Below are positions 15,044 through 24,671 of a stretch of DNA of 64,000 bases, in pieces. Where the stretch lies: contig JAWVFK010000016.1 of NCBI GenBank assembly GCA_033856175.1, forward strand, positions 1-64,000, read 5' to 3'. The translations under genes were made by a program, and so were the position numbers. How positions within the stretch are numbered: position 1 is the stretch's first letter; each line of letters starts with the position of its first letter. The DNA comes from JAWVFK01 sp033856175 (GTDB lineage Bacteria; Actinomycetota; Thermoleophilia; Solirubrobacterales; 70-9). Below the pieces are notes generated by a model, which made no database searches, was not told the origin of the DNA, and saw nothing but the letters and a program-made list of their open reading frames with translations.

Positions 15044-16577
15044 CGCCGCGAATCAGGGATTGCCCCGTCATCGCCGCGGGCTGCTCGATGCCGAGCAGTT
15101 CCAGCACCGTCGGCGCGACGTCGGCGAGGATGCCGCCCGAGCGCAGCTCGACGCCCTCGACGGTGACGACGAGCGGCACCGGGTTGGTCGAGTGGGCCGT
15201 GTTGGGGGAGCCATCGGGCTCGAGCATGTTCTCGGCGTTGCCGTGGTCGGCGGTGACGATGCAGGCGCCGCCCCTCTCGGCCACCGCGGCGAGGACGTCG
15301 CCGAGACAGCGGTCGACCGCCTCGATCGCGGCGACCGCAGCCGGGATGACGCCGGTGTGGCCGACCATGTCAGGGTTGGCGAAGTTGAGGATCCCGAAGC
15401 GGTAGTCGGCGCCGCGCCAGTGCTCGCAAAAAGCATTCGAGGCAGCCGCGGCGCTCATCTCCGGCTTGTGGTCGTAGGTCGGCACGTCGCGCGGCGAGTC
15501 GACCAGGCAGCGCTCCTCTCCCTCCCACTCCGCCTCGCGGCCGCCGTTGAAGAAGTAGGTGACGTGGGCGTACTTCTCGGTCTCGGCGACATGGAGCTGG
15601 CGGCCGCCGTGCTCGGCGATGACCTCGGCGAGGGTCACCGCGGGCTCGCGCGGCGGGAAGGCGACCGGGTAGGGCCAGCCGTCGTGGTACTCGGTCATCG
15701 TCGCCAGCCAGAGGTCGCGGCGGCGGCCGCGGTCGAACTCCTCGAAGCGGTCCTCGCCGAGCGCCCGCGTCAGCTGGCGGGCGCGGTCGGGGCGGAAGTT
15801 CATGAAGAAGGCGACGTCGCCGTCGGCGATGCCGTCGTAATCGCCGATCACGGTCGGGCGGATGAACTCGTCGGTCTCCTCGCGCTCGTAGGCGGAGCGA
15901 ACGGCCTTTGCGGCGCTCGGCGCCCGCTCGCCGGCGGCGTTGACGATCGCGTCGTAGGCGAGCTCGGTGCGGTCCCAGCGGCGGTCGCGATCCATCGCCC
16001 AGTAGCGGCCGCTCACCGTGCCGACCCGGCCGGCGCGGCGCAGCCAGGCCTCGAGCTGATCGACGTAGCCGGCGCCCGAGCGCGGCAGCGTGTCGCGGCC
16101 GTCGGTGAAGGCGTGGACGACGAGATCGGGAACTCCCTCGCGGGCGGCGAGCTCGATGCAGGCCTCGATCTGGGCCCAGCCCGAGTGGACGCCGCCGTCG
16201 GAGACCAGGCCGAGCAGGTGTAGGCGCCCGCGCGGCGACGAGCGGGCTCGCTCGCAGGCCTCGAGCAGAACCGGGTTCTCGAAGAAGCTGCCGTCGGCGA
16301 CCGCCGCGTCGATCCGCGCCAGGTCCTGCCTAACGATCGCGCCGGCGCCGAGGTTGAGATGGCCGACCTCGGAGTTGCCCATCTGGCCGTCCGGCAGGCC
16401 GACGTCGCGGCCGCTGGCCGACAGCTGGGTCCGCGGCAGCCGCTTCCAGATGTCGTCGAAGACCGGTGTCTCGGCGAGGCTGACCGCGTTCCCGGGCCCG
16501 TCGGGAGCCAGCCCCCAGCCGTCGAGGATGACGAGTGCGACGCCTGCGACCGGCAGCGATCGGCCCGTCTCGGTCAC
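15033..16577 (-). CDS. gpmI: 2,3-bisphosphoglycerate-independent phosphoglycerate mutase
   Basis: This enzyme interconverts 3- and 2-phosphoglycerate through a phosphoserine intermediate with two Mn(II). The 514-residue product has the full alkaline-phosphatase-superfamily layout: VILDGWGL near residue 18, the catalytic serine in MGNSEVGHLNLG, HAFTDGRDT, RYWAMDRDRRWDR, and the C-terminal metal site CIVTADHGNAE. Its ATG overlaps the tpiA stop (ATGA). It fills the next glycolytic step after Pgk and TpiA in the same operon. Confidence 0.95.
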   Translation of the reverse strand: MTETGRSLPVAGVALVILDGWGLAPDGPGNAVSLAETPVFDDIWKRLPRTQLSASGRDVGLPDGQMGNSEVGHLNLGAGAIVRQDLARIDAAVADGSFFENPVLLEACERARSSPRGRLHLLGLVSDGGVHSGWAQIEACIELAAREGVPDLVVHAFTDGRDTLPRSGAGYVDQLEAWLRRAGRVGTVSGRYWAMDRDRRWDRTELAYDAIVNAAGERAPSAAKAVRSAYEREETDEFIRPTVIGDYDGIADGDVAFFMNFRPDRARQLTRALGEDRFEEFDRGRRRDLWLATMTEYHDGWPYPVAFPPREPAVTLAEVIAEHGGRQLHVAETEKYAHVTYFFNGGREAEWEGEERCLVDSPRDVPTYDHKPEMSAAAASNAFCEHWRGADYRFGILNFANPDMVGHTGVIPAAVAAIEAVDRCLGDVLAAVAERGGACIVTADHGNAENMLEPDGSPNTAHSTNPVPLVVTVEGVELRSGGILADVAPTVLELLGIEQPAAMTGQSLIRGDAS

Positions 16578-17338
16578 ACCGTCGCCGCCGCCACGATGGC
16601 GAGGAAGTCCTCGGGGTCGAGGCTGGCGCCGCCGACCAGGGCGCCGTCGATGTCGGGCTGCGCCAGCAGCTCGGCGGCGTTCGCCGGCTTGACCGAGCCG
16701 CCGTAGAGGATTCGCGTCGCCGCGGCGGCGTCGGCGTCGCGCTCGGCGATGCGGGCGCGGATCACGGCGATCGTCTCCTGGGCCTGCTCCGTCGTCGCCG
16801 TCTGGCCCGTGCCGATCGCCCAGATCGGCTCGTAGGCGATGACGATCTCGCCGAGCTGGTCGTCGCCGAGGCCGGCGAGATCGGCGTCGAGCTGGCGCTT
16901 CAGCACCGCCTCGGTCTCACCAGCCTCGCGCTCGCTCTCGCTCTCGCCGACGCAGAGGATCGGCTCGAGCCCCGCCGCGAGCGCCGCCGGCAGCTTGCGG
17001 GCGAGCGCCTCGTCGGTCTCGGCGAAGAGCTGGCGCCGTTCGGAGTGACCGAGGATCACGCCGCTGACGCCGGTCTCGGCGAGCATCGCCAGCGAGACCT
17101 CACCGGTGAAGGCGCCCTCGGCCTGCTCGTGGGCGTTCTGGGCGGCGACGCCGATCCGCTTGCCGCGGCAGGCCTCGACCGTCGTCTGAAGAGCGAGGAA
17201 CGGCGGGCAGAGGACGACGTCCACCGACTCGACCAGGGGCTCGACGGCCGGCAGGAAGGCGTCGAGGAAGCGCTCCGCCTCGGCGATCGTCTTGTGCATC
17301 TTCCAGTTGGCGGCGATGTAGGGCCGGCGATCAGCCAT
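16574..17338 (-). CDS. tpiA: Triosephosphate isomerase
   Basis: TpiA interconverts dihydroxyacetone phosphate and glyceraldehyde 3-phosphate. The 254-residue product has the substrate lysine in AANWKMHKT, the electrophilic histidine in ILGHSERR, and the catalytic glutamate with loop 6 in AYEPIWAIGTG. A GGSV phosphate loop lies near the C-terminus. I chose the ATG at 17338 (MADRRPYIAANWKMHK), which overlaps the end of pgk by 8 nt. Upstream ATGs in the same frame only add a few non-conserved residues. It overlaps gpmI by 4 nt. Confidence 0.95.
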   Translation of the reverse strand: MADRRPYIAANWKMHKTIAEAERFLDAFLPAVEPLVESVDVVLCPPFLALQTTVEACRGKRIGVAAQNAHEQAEGAFTGEVSLAMLAETGVSGVILGHSERRQLFAETDEALARKLPAALAAGLEPILCVGESESEREAGETEAVLKRQLDADLAGLGDDQLGEIVIAYEPIWAIGTGQTATTEQAQETIAVIRARIAERDADAAAATRILYGGSVKPANAAELLAQPDIDGALVGGASLDPEDFLAIVAAATV

Positions 17339-18551
17339 CGTCCCCATCCTCCTCGTCATCCTCGGCGTCGCGCAGGGCCTCGATCCCCGGCAGGGCCCGT
17401 CCCTCGATCAGCTCGAGCGAGGCGCCGCCGCCGGTCGAGACCCAGTCGACCTTTTCGGCGAGCCCGAAGGCGGTCAGGGCCGCCGCCGAGTCGCCGCCGC
17501 CGACGACCGTCTTGCCGGGCGCCGCGGCGACGGCCTCGGCAACGGCGTGCGTGCCGGCGGCGAACGGCTCCAGCTCGAAGGCCCCCATCGGCCCGTTCCA
17601 GAAGACCGTGCCGGCCCCGGCGATCGCCTCGGCGTAGGTCGCCGCGGTCGCCGGGCCGATGTCGAGCCCCATCCAGCCGTCCGGCACCTCGACGCCGTCG
17701 ACCGCCCGCTGCTCGGCGCCGGCGCTGAAGTCGTCGCCGAGCACGAGGTCGGTCGGCAGCGAGAGCTCGCAGCGAGCCGACTCGGCGCGGGCGAGCACGC
17801 GCTTGGCGAGCTCGACGCCCTCCTCCTCGACCAGCGAGTCGCCGACCGGGTGGCCCTGGGCGCGGAAGAAGCTGAAGCACATCGCGCCGCCGATCAGGAT
17901 GCGCTCGGCGGAGTCGAGGAAGCGCTCGATCAGGCCGATCTTGTCGGAGACCTTGGCGCCGCCGAGAACCAGGACCAGCGGACGTGCGGGGTCGTCGCGG
18001 ATCGCCGTCAGCTCGCGCACCTCGCGCTCCAGCAGCAGGCCGGCGTAGCCGGGCAGCCGCTCGGCGACGCCGACGGTGCTGGCGTGGGCGCGATGGCAGG
18101 CGCCGAAGGCGTCGTCGACGTAGATCTCAGCGAGCCCCGCCAGCGCGTCGGCGAGGAGGGGGTCGTTCTTCGTCTCACCGGGCTCGTAGCGCGTGTTCTC
18201 GAGCAGCATCAGCTCGCCGGGCCGGAGCAGGCCGGCCTCGTGCTCGACCTCCTCGCCGATCACGGCTGGGGCCATCAGCACCGGCGTCTCCGCCAGCAGC
18301 GTCAGGTGCTCGGCGACCGGCGCCAGCGAGAGCTCCGGCTCGCGCCCCTTCGGCCGGCCGAGATGGGAGGCGAGGATCACGGCGGCGTTGCGCTCGAGCA
18401 GCAGCCGGATCGTCGGCAGCGCGGCGCGGATGCGGGTGTCGTCCTCGATTCCTTCGGCGGAGATCGGGACGTTGAAGTCGACGCGGCAGAGGACCCTGGC
18501 GTCGGCGACGTCGGCGTCACGGACGCTGGCCTTGTCGAATCCGGCCGTCAT
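17331..18551 (-). CDS. pgk: Phosphoglycerate kinase
   Basis: Pgk makes ATP from 1,3-bisphosphoglycerate. The 406-residue product shows RVDFNVPI near residue 23, HLGRPKG in the basic substrate patch, LENTRYEPGETKND, the hinge and nucleotide region GGAKVSDKIGLI, and the C-terminal GGGDSAAALTAFG loop. It ends in an acidic tail (DAEDDEEDGDDG), which is not typical of the family and may be a lineage extension. It lies 40 nt downstream of gap. Confidence 0.95.
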   Translation of the reverse strand: MTAGFDKASVRDADVADARVLCRVDFNVPISAEGIEDDTRIRAALPTIRLLLERNAAVILASHLGRPKGREPELSLAPVAEHLTLLAETPVLMAPAVIGEEVEHEAGLLRPGELMLLENTRYEPGETKNDPLLADALAGLAEIYVDDAFGACHRAHASTVGVAERLPGYAGLLLEREVRELTAIRDDPARPLVLVLGGAKVSDKIGLIERFLDSAERILIGGAMCFSFFRAQGHPVGDSLVEEEGVELAKRVLARAESARCELSLPTDLVLGDDFSAGAEQRAVDGVEVPDGWMGLDIGPATAATYAEAIAGAGTVFWNGPMGAFELEPFAAGTHAVAEAVAAAPGKTVVGGGDSAAALTAFGLAEKVDWVSTGGGASLELIEGRALPGIEALRDAEDDEEDGDDG

Positions 18552-18591
18552 GCGGCGCGGCGAACGGGGGTCGGGCGGCGCGTCGCTTCGA

Positions 18592-19620
<1,029 letters not shown>

Positions 19621-19629
19621 GGATGCGCC

Positions 19630-19635
19630 ATGTTA
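19630..19635 (-). promoter_or_regulatory. -10 hexamer TAACAT of the gap operon
   Basis: It ends 9 nt before the gap ATG at 19620 and is the only promoter-like element between gap and the upstream VOC gene. Confidence 0.45.
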
Positions 19636-19671
19636 TTGAGCGTCGGCGCTCGTCGCCGTCGCGGCGGCGGC

Positions 19672-20034
19672 TCAGTCAGGCCCGACGGCGACCTCGACCC
19701 GGTTGCCGTCCGGGTCGCGGAGCAGCGCCGAGTAGTAGGCGCCGCCGCGCTCGGGCCGCTGCGCCGGAGCGCCGTCGTCGCTGCCGCCGGCGTCGATTCC
19801 CGCCTGCCACGACGCCTTGACGGCGACGATGCCGCTGGCTGAGAAGCAGACCAGCGCCCCGTTGGCGCTCGCCTTCGTCTCCAGCTCGATGAAGAAGACC
19901 GGCTTGACGATGCCCCAGGCCTTGTCGGTGTCGGTGTCGATCTGGCGGCGCCAGCCGAGCGGCCGCAGCAGGCCGTCGTAGAAGGTGCCGCTGCGCTCGA
20001 TGTCGGAGACCTCGAATGTGACGTGGTGAAGCAT
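19672..20034 (-). CDS. VOC (glyoxalase/bleomycin-resistance) superfamily protein
   Basis: The 120-residue protein is a single vicinal-oxygen-chelate domain, two beta-alpha-beta-beta-beta repeats. It has the metal-binding HHVTFEVSDIERSGTFYDGLL at the start and the glutamate-bearing LLRDPDGNRVEV near the end. Function ranges over lyases and dioxygenases, and the substrate is unknown. I chose the ATG at 20034 because TAGGGT (20042-20047) ends 7 nt upstream. The longer TTG start at 20040 would add two residues and fall within the predicted promoter spacing. Confidence 0.85.
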   Translation of the reverse strand: MLHHVTFEVSDIERSGTFYDGLLRPLGWRRQIDTDTDKAWGIVKPVFFIELETKASANGALVCFSASGIVAVKASWQAGIDAGGSDDGAPAQRPERGGAYYSALLRDPDGNRVEVAVGPD

Positions 20035-20041
20035 CGGCAAA

Positions 20042-20047
20042 ACCCTA
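20042..20047 (-). promoter_or_regulatory. -10 hexamer TAGGGT of the VOC gene
   Basis: It ends 7 nt before the ATG at 20034 and supports that start over the TTG at 20040. Confidence 0.5.
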
Positions 20048-20133
20048 TCCGCAGCGGTGAGGGCGCGGTTCGCCAGCGGCGCCCGATTGGTCGCCGTCGT
20101 GCGTCACCGCTGCGCCCGGCCGACCGGCGGGCC

Positions 20134-20913
20134 TCAGCTGCGCTCGCTGCGCGGCGTCCAGGCGAAGCCGCGGACCGCGATCGCCAGCCCCAGTAGCCCC
20201 CAGGCCGCGACGACCGCCAGCCGGCCGGGCTCGAAGCCGGCGCCGGTGGTCGTCGGGTCGAAGCCTGTCAGCAGGGCCTCGAACATCGGCCGCACCGGGA
20301 AGACGTTGGCGACGTGAAGCACGCCGTCGGGAATCTCGGTCTCGGGTATGAAGACGCCGGAGAGGAAGTAGAGCGGCAAGACGATGGCGTTGGTGAACGC
20401 CGGCGCCGCCTCCTCGCTGGGGATCACCGAGGTCAGGGCGAAGCCGAGGCAGGAGAAGGCCGAGGCGCCGACGAGCAGGGTGACGACGATCGCCGGGATC
20501 GTCGCGCCCGGCAGGTGGACGCCGTAGACGATGCGGCCGATCGCCGTCAGCAGGACGACCATCAGCGCCGAGACGACGATCGAGTTGCCGACGCGGCCGG
20601 CGACGATCGCCCAGGCCGGGGCCGGCGTGCCGCGGAGGCGCTTCAGCACGCCGTCCTCGCGCGATCGGGTCAGCGAGATCGCCAGGCTGACGAGCGTCGC
20701 CGAGCTGACGGCGAGAGTGATGATGCCGGGCACGTAGTAGGTCTTGACCTTGAGCCCGTGGCGCGCGGCGATCGTGTGGTTGCCGAAGATCGTCGCGAAG
20801 ATGAAGAGGAAGATGATCGGCAGCATGATCGTGAAGAAGACCGCCGCCGGGTTGCGCCAGAAGATCTTCTGATCGAAGCGGAACTGATGCCAGACGAGCC
20901 GGGCGCCGCTCAT
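20134..20913 (-). CDS. ABC-2 type exporter permease
   Basis: The 259-residue product has six hydrophobic spans and an N-terminal cytoplasmic segment, as in ABC-2 family permeases that work with DrrA/NodI-like ATPases. The conserved GVLKRLRGTPAPAWAIVAGR elbow region lies near residue 92. The last third carries a LPLYFLSGVFIPE segment typical of the family. Its ATG overlaps the stop of the ATPase gene by 4 nt, so the two form one exporter for a drug, lipid or polymer. Substrate is unknown. Confidence 0.88.
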   Translation of the reverse strand: MSGARLVWHQFRFDQKIFWRNPAAVFFTIMLPIIFLFIFATIFGNHTIAARHGLKVKTYYVPGIITLAVSSATLVSLAISLTRSREDGVLKRLRGTPAPAWAIVAGRVGNSIVVSALMVVLLTAIGRIVYGVHLPGATIPAIVVTLLVGASAFSCLGFALTSVIPSEEAAPAFTNAIVLPLYFLSGVFIPETEIPDGVLHVANVFPVRPMFEALLTGFDPTTTGAGFEPGRLAVVAAWGLLGLAIAVRGFAWTPRSERS

Positions 20914-21824
20914 CCGTCGGCCTCCGCGGCGGTCAGCTCGAGGTAGACGTCCTCGAGGCTGGGGTTGCCGACGTCAAGGCCGGGCAAATCGACGCCGCGG
21001 CCGATCGCCCAGCCGGTCAGCTCGTTGAGGGCCCTGACCGGGTCGCCGGTGCGGACGACGACGAAGCCGCTGGCGGCGTCTGCCTCCGCCCCCGGCAGCG
21101 GCAGCTCGGCGAGCGCGACGCCCGCCGGCAGCCGGAAGCGGATCTCGGCGCCGCCGCCGGTCTGCTTGGCGAGGGCGTCGGGCGAGCCCTCGGCGACGAT
21201 CTCGCCGCGGACGATGATCGCGGCGCGGTCGGCGAGGACCTGGGCCTCGTCCATGTAGTGGGTGGTCAGGAAGACGGTCTTGCCGAGCTCGCGCAGGCCG
21301 GCGATGACGTCCCACGCCTGACGCCGCGCCGAGGGGTCGAAGCCGGTCGTCGGCTCGTCGAGGAAGAGCAGCTCGGGATCGCCGATCAGCGCCAGGGCGA
21401 CGTCGAGGCGGCGCTGCTGGCCGCCCGACAGGCGCGAGGTCCGCACCGCGGCGGACTCGGCGAGCCCGACCTGGTCGATCGTCTCGGCGACCGGCCGCGG
21501 GCTGGCGTAGAAGCCGGCGAACTGCTCGACGGCCTCGCGGACCGTCAGCTCGGGCTGCAGGTTGCAGCTTTGCAGGACGATGCCGATGCGCTCGCGCCAG
21601 GCGCGGTCGGGGTCGCTGGGGTCGCGGCCGAGGACGGAGACCTCGCCGCCGCTGCGGCGGCGATAGCCCTCGAGGATCTCCACCGTCGTCGTCTTGCCGG
21701 CTCCGTTGGGGCCGAGGAAGGCGAAGATCTCACCGGGCGCGACCTCGAGGTCGACGCCGCGCACCGCCTCGAGCTCACCGTAGGCCTTGCGCAGGCCCTG
21801 GACGCTGATCGCGGGGGCAGCCAC
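20910..21824 (-). CDS. ABC exporter ATP-binding protein (DrrA-like)
   Basis: The 304-residue protein has Walker A GPNGAGKTTTVEIL near residue 40, the Q-loop in VLQSCNLQPELTV, the signature RLSGGQQRRLDVALAL, Walker B LLFLDEPTTGFDP and the H-loop THYMDEAQ. The extra 80-residue C-terminal domain is usual in this family. The start codon is GTG, 33 nt after rapZ. It pairs with the ABC-2 permease immediately downstream. Confidence 0.92.
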   Translation of the reverse strand: MAAPAISVQGLRKAYGELEAVRGVDLEVAPGEIFAFLGPNGAGKTTTVEILEGYRRRSGGEVSVLGRDPSDPDRAWRERIGIVLQSCNLQPELTVREAVEQFAGFYASPRPVAETIDQVGLAESAAVRTSRLSGGQQRRLDVALALIGDPELLFLDEPTTGFDPSARRQAWDVIAGLRELGKTVFLTTHYMDEAQVLADRAAIIVRGEIVAEGSPDALAKQTGGGAEIRFRLPAGVALAELPLPGAEADAASGFVVVRTGDPVRALNELTGWAIGRGVDLPGLDVGNPSLEDVYLELTAAEADG

Positions 21825-21857
21825 GGGCGCAGCTTCGCATTCCTCCGCGCGCGCGGC

Positions 21858-22727
21858 TCAGTCGAGGTCGATGTCGCGATGGACGACGCGCGCGATGACG
21901 TCGTCACGGCGGCCGAGCTGGCGGGCGATGCGGTCGGCGACGCAGACCGAGCGGTGGCGCCCGCCGGTGCAGCCGATCGCGATCGTCAGGTGCGATTTGC
22001 CCTCGGCGACGTAGGCCGGCAGCAGGAACTCGAGCAGCGGCATCAGCCGGCCGTAGAACTCGCCCGCCTGGGTGCCGGCCTCGACGTGCTCGATCACGGC
22101 GGCGTCGCGGCCGGTAAGCGGGCGAAGGTCGTCGTCGTAGTAGGGGTTGGGCAGGAAGCGAACGTCGAGCGTCAGGTCGGCCTCGCGCGGCGGGCCGTGC
22201 TTGAAGCCGAAGGTCAGCAGCGTCAGCGCCAGGCGGCCGTCGGTGTCGCTGCCGAGCAGCTCGGTGGCGATCCGCCGCCGCAGCGCCGCGCCCGAGAGCT
22301 CGGTCGTGTCGAAGACGACGTCGGCGCGCTCGCGCAGCGGCGCCAGCAGCTCGCGCTCGGCCTGGATGCCGTCGCTGACCCTGCCCTCGGGGGCGAGCGG
22401 GTGGCGGCGGCGCGTCTCCTTGTAGCGCGTGACGAGCGTCTCGGCATCGGCCTCGAGGAAGACGAGCTTGGGCTCGAGGCCAGCCGCTTCGAGCTGGTCG
22501 AGGACGGCGATCAGCTCCTCGAAGTACTCGCGGCCGCGGACGTCGGAGACGACAGCGGCGCGCTCGACGCCGCTGCCCTCGTGGCGGAAGAGCTCGCCGA
22601 GCGAGGCGATCATCCGCGGCGGCAGATTGTCGACGCAGAAGTAGCCGCCGTCCTCGAAGGCGGCGATCGCCTCCGACTTGCCGGCGCCCGAGTAGCCGGT
22701 GACGACGTAGAGGGCAACGTTGCGCAT
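21858..22727 (-). CDS. rapZ: RapZ/YvcJ family nucleotide-binding RNase adapter
   Basis: The 289-residue product has the YvcJ/RapZ P-loop TGYSGAGKSEA near residue 10, the FEDGGYFCVDNLPP motif, VVSDVRGREYF, and the C-terminal IGCTGGRHRSVCVADRIA motif that binds ligand in RapZ. In Proteobacteria RapZ controls GlmS through small RNAs; in Gram-positives the homologue binds nucleotides and affects cell-wall sugar metabolism. I chose the ATG at 22727 (MRNVALYVVTGYSG). An in-frame ATG at 22742 is also possible. It follows uvrC, as in many Gram-positive chromosomes where it lies with whiA and yvcK; those two are not present here. Confidence 0.93.
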   Translation of the reverse strand: MRNVALYVVTGYSGAGKSEAIAAFEDGGYFCVDNLPPRMIASLGELFRHEGSGVERAAVVSDVRGREYFEELIAVLDQLEAAGLEPKLVFLEADAETLVTRYKETRRRHPLAPEGRVSDGIQAERELLAPLRERADVVFDTTELSGAALRRRIATELLGSDTDGRLALTLLTFGFKHGPPREADLTLDVRFLPNPYYDDDLRPLTGRDAAVIEHVEAGTQAGEFYGRLMPLLEFLLPAYVAEGKSHLTIAIGCTGGRHRSVCVADRIARQLGRRDDVIARVVHRDIDLD

Positions 22728-22763
22728 GCGCCTGTCAATCATGCTGGCTCGGGCGGCGGCGCC

Positions 22764-24644
22764 TCAGCCGGTGCGATTGAGCTGGCGGTGGATATCGCGG
22801 GCGAGCTTGCCCGGGACCCCCGGCACGGACTCGAGCTCCTCGCGGCTGGCGGCGAGGAAGCGCTCCGGCGTGCCGAAGTGCTCGAGCAGCGCCCGCTTGC
22901 GAACCGGGCCGACGCCGCGCAGCCCGTCGAAGACCGAGCGGGTCATCGCTTGGCTGCGGCGGCCGCGGTGGTGGTCGACGGCGAAGCGATGGGCCTCGTC
23001 GCGGACCCGCTGCAGCAACATCAGCGCCTGCGAGCCGGGGGCGAGTGGCAGCGGCTCGGGCCGGCCCGGCAGGAAGACCTCCTCGACGCGCTTGGCCAGG
23101 CCGACGACCGTCACCCCCCGCTCGACGAACGGCTGCAGCGCCCGCAGCCCCGACGAGAGCTGGCCCTTGCCGCCGTCGATCAGGATCAGCGCCGGCAGCG
23201 AGGCGAAGCTCTCGTCGCGCTCGGCGTCGTGCGGCGAGAGGTCGGCCTGGTCGCTGTAGCGGGCCAGCCGCCGCGTCAGCACCTCCTCCATCGAGGCGTA
23301 GTCGTCGGGGCCGCCGTTGTCGCGCTCGCGGCCGTGGATGTTGAAGCGGCGGTAGTGCCCCTTCTGGGGCGCACCGGCCTCGAAGACGACCATTGATGCG
23401 ACGGTGTGCTCGGGTCCGAGGTTGGAGATGTCGAAGCCCTCGATCCGCACGGGCAGCTGCTCCATGCCAAGCGCCGCCTGCAGATCGCTGAGCGCCTCGA
23501 CCCGTCGCTGGCGCCGGTGCTCGCGCCGCAGCTTGTCCTGGGCCAGCGCCAGGCGGGCGTTGCGCTCGGCCATCTCGCGCAGGCGGCGCTTGTCGCCGCG
23601 CTCGGCAACGCGGACCTCGACCGGCGCGCCGCGCTGGACGGCGAGGCCCTCGGCGATCACCCGCGTGCGCTCGCGCAGCTCGGGGCCGACGATCAGCAGC
23701 TTCGGCGCCGACGGCGCGGCGGCGTAGTACTGGCCGATGAACTCCTCGGCGACCTCGTCGAGGCCGCGCTCGGCGGCGTTGTCGAGATAGAAGCTGTGGC
23801 GCTCGGCGAGGGCGCCGTCGCGCACCTGGAAGACCTGGGCGTTGGCGTCGGCGCCCTCGGCGGCGACGCCGATCAGGTCGGCGGTGCCGACCGACTCGCC
23901 GGCGACGCGCTGGCGCTCGAGCAGCGCCCGCACCGAGGTCAGGCGGTCGCGATAGAGGGCGGCGCGCTCGAACTCGTGAGCCTCGGAGGCGGCGGCCATC
24001 TTCGCTTCGAGGTCGCGCTCGATCTGGCGGTAGCGGCCGGAGAGGAAGTCGACGATCGTCTCGATGTTGCGGCGGTACTCGTCGGCGCTGACCAGACCGA
24101 CGCAGGGTGCCTGACAGCGCTTGATGTAGTGGTCGAGGCAGGGCACGCCGGAGCGGCGGCCGGGCTCCGGTCCCTCGCAGGTGCGGTACTGGAAGAGCTT
24201 GCCGAGCAGGTCGAGCGTCTCGCGGACGCGGCGGGCGCTGGAGAAGGGGCCGAAGTAGGCGCGGCCGCTGCGGTGGCGCTCGCGGGTGAAATAGACGCGC
24301 GGGAACTCCTCGTCGAGGCTGATCGCGATGTAGGGGTAGGACTTGTCGTCACGCAGGCGGATGTTGAAGCGCGGCCGGTGGCGCTTGATGAAGCTCTGCT
24401 CGGCGATCAGCGCCTCGGCCTCGGTCGAGGTCACGAGGCAGTCGATACGCTCGACGGCCCCGATCATCTCGGCCGGGGAGCCGCCCTTTCCCGACTTGCC
24501 GAAGTGCGAAGCGACGCGCTTGCGAATCGACCGCGCCTTGCCTACGTAGAGCGCCTTGCCGTCGGAGTCGAAGAAGAGATAGACGCCCGGCGAGTCGGGC
24601 AGGCGCGAGCGCTGCTCGCGCAATCTGTCGGCTGGCTTGGGCAT
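22764..24644 (-). CDS. uvrC: Excinuclease ABC subunit C
   Basis: UvrC makes both incisions in nucleotide excision repair. The 626-residue product has the N-terminal GIY-YIG nuclease (SPGVYLFFDSDGKALYVGKA), a cysteine-containing linker (PCLDHYIKRCQAPCVG), the UVR domain that binds UvrB, the RNase H-like C-terminal nuclease (EGFDISNLGPEHTVASMVVF, LILIDGGKGQLS), and a double helix-hairpin-helix at the C-terminus. The real start is the ATG at 24644 (MPKPADRLREQ). The reading frame continues upstream but there it is antisense to the divergent crotonase gene. Confidence 0.95.
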   Translation of the reverse strand: MPKPADRLREQRSRLPDSPGVYLFFDSDGKALYVGKARSIRKRVASHFGKSGKGGSPAEMIGAVERIDCLVTSTEAEALIAEQSFIKRHRPRFNIRLRDDKSYPYIAISLDEEFPRVYFTRERHRSGRAYFGPFSSARRVRETLDLLGKLFQYRTCEGPEPGRRSGVPCLDHYIKRCQAPCVGLVSADEYRRNIETIVDFLSGRYRQIERDLEAKMAAASEAHEFERAALYRDRLTSVRALLERQRVAGESVGTADLIGVAAEGADANAQVFQVRDGALAERHSFYLDNAAERGLDEVAEEFIGQYYAAAPSAPKLLIVGPELRERTRVIAEGLAVQRGAPVEVRVAERGDKRRLREMAERNARLALAQDKLRREHRRQRRVEALSDLQAALGMEQLPVRIEGFDISNLGPEHTVASMVVFEAGAPQKGHYRRFNIHGRERDNGGPDDYASMEEVLTRRLARYSDQADLSPHDAERDESFASLPALILIDGGKGQLSSGLRALQPFVERGVTVVGLAKRVEEVFLPGRPEPLPLAPGSQALMLLQRVRDEAHRFAVDHHRGRRSQAMTRSVFDGLRGVGPVRKRALLEHFGTPERFLAASREELESVPGVPGKLARDIHRQLNRTG

Positions 24645-24656
24645 GTCAACTAACTG

Positions 24657-24662
24657 TAGGCT
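24657..24662 (+). promoter_or_regulatory. -10 hexamer TAGGCT of the 24672 crotonase gene
   Basis: It ends 9 nt before the ATG at 24672, within the 27-bp gap between the divergent uvrC and crotonase start codons. Confidence 0.5.
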
Positions 24663-24671
24663 GCCCGCCAC

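Noticed and set aside
21258..23396. 712-codon open frame on the plus strand
   Set aside because: It crosses three minus-strand genes (ABC ATPase, rapZ, uvrC) without respecting their boundaries; a shadow frame.
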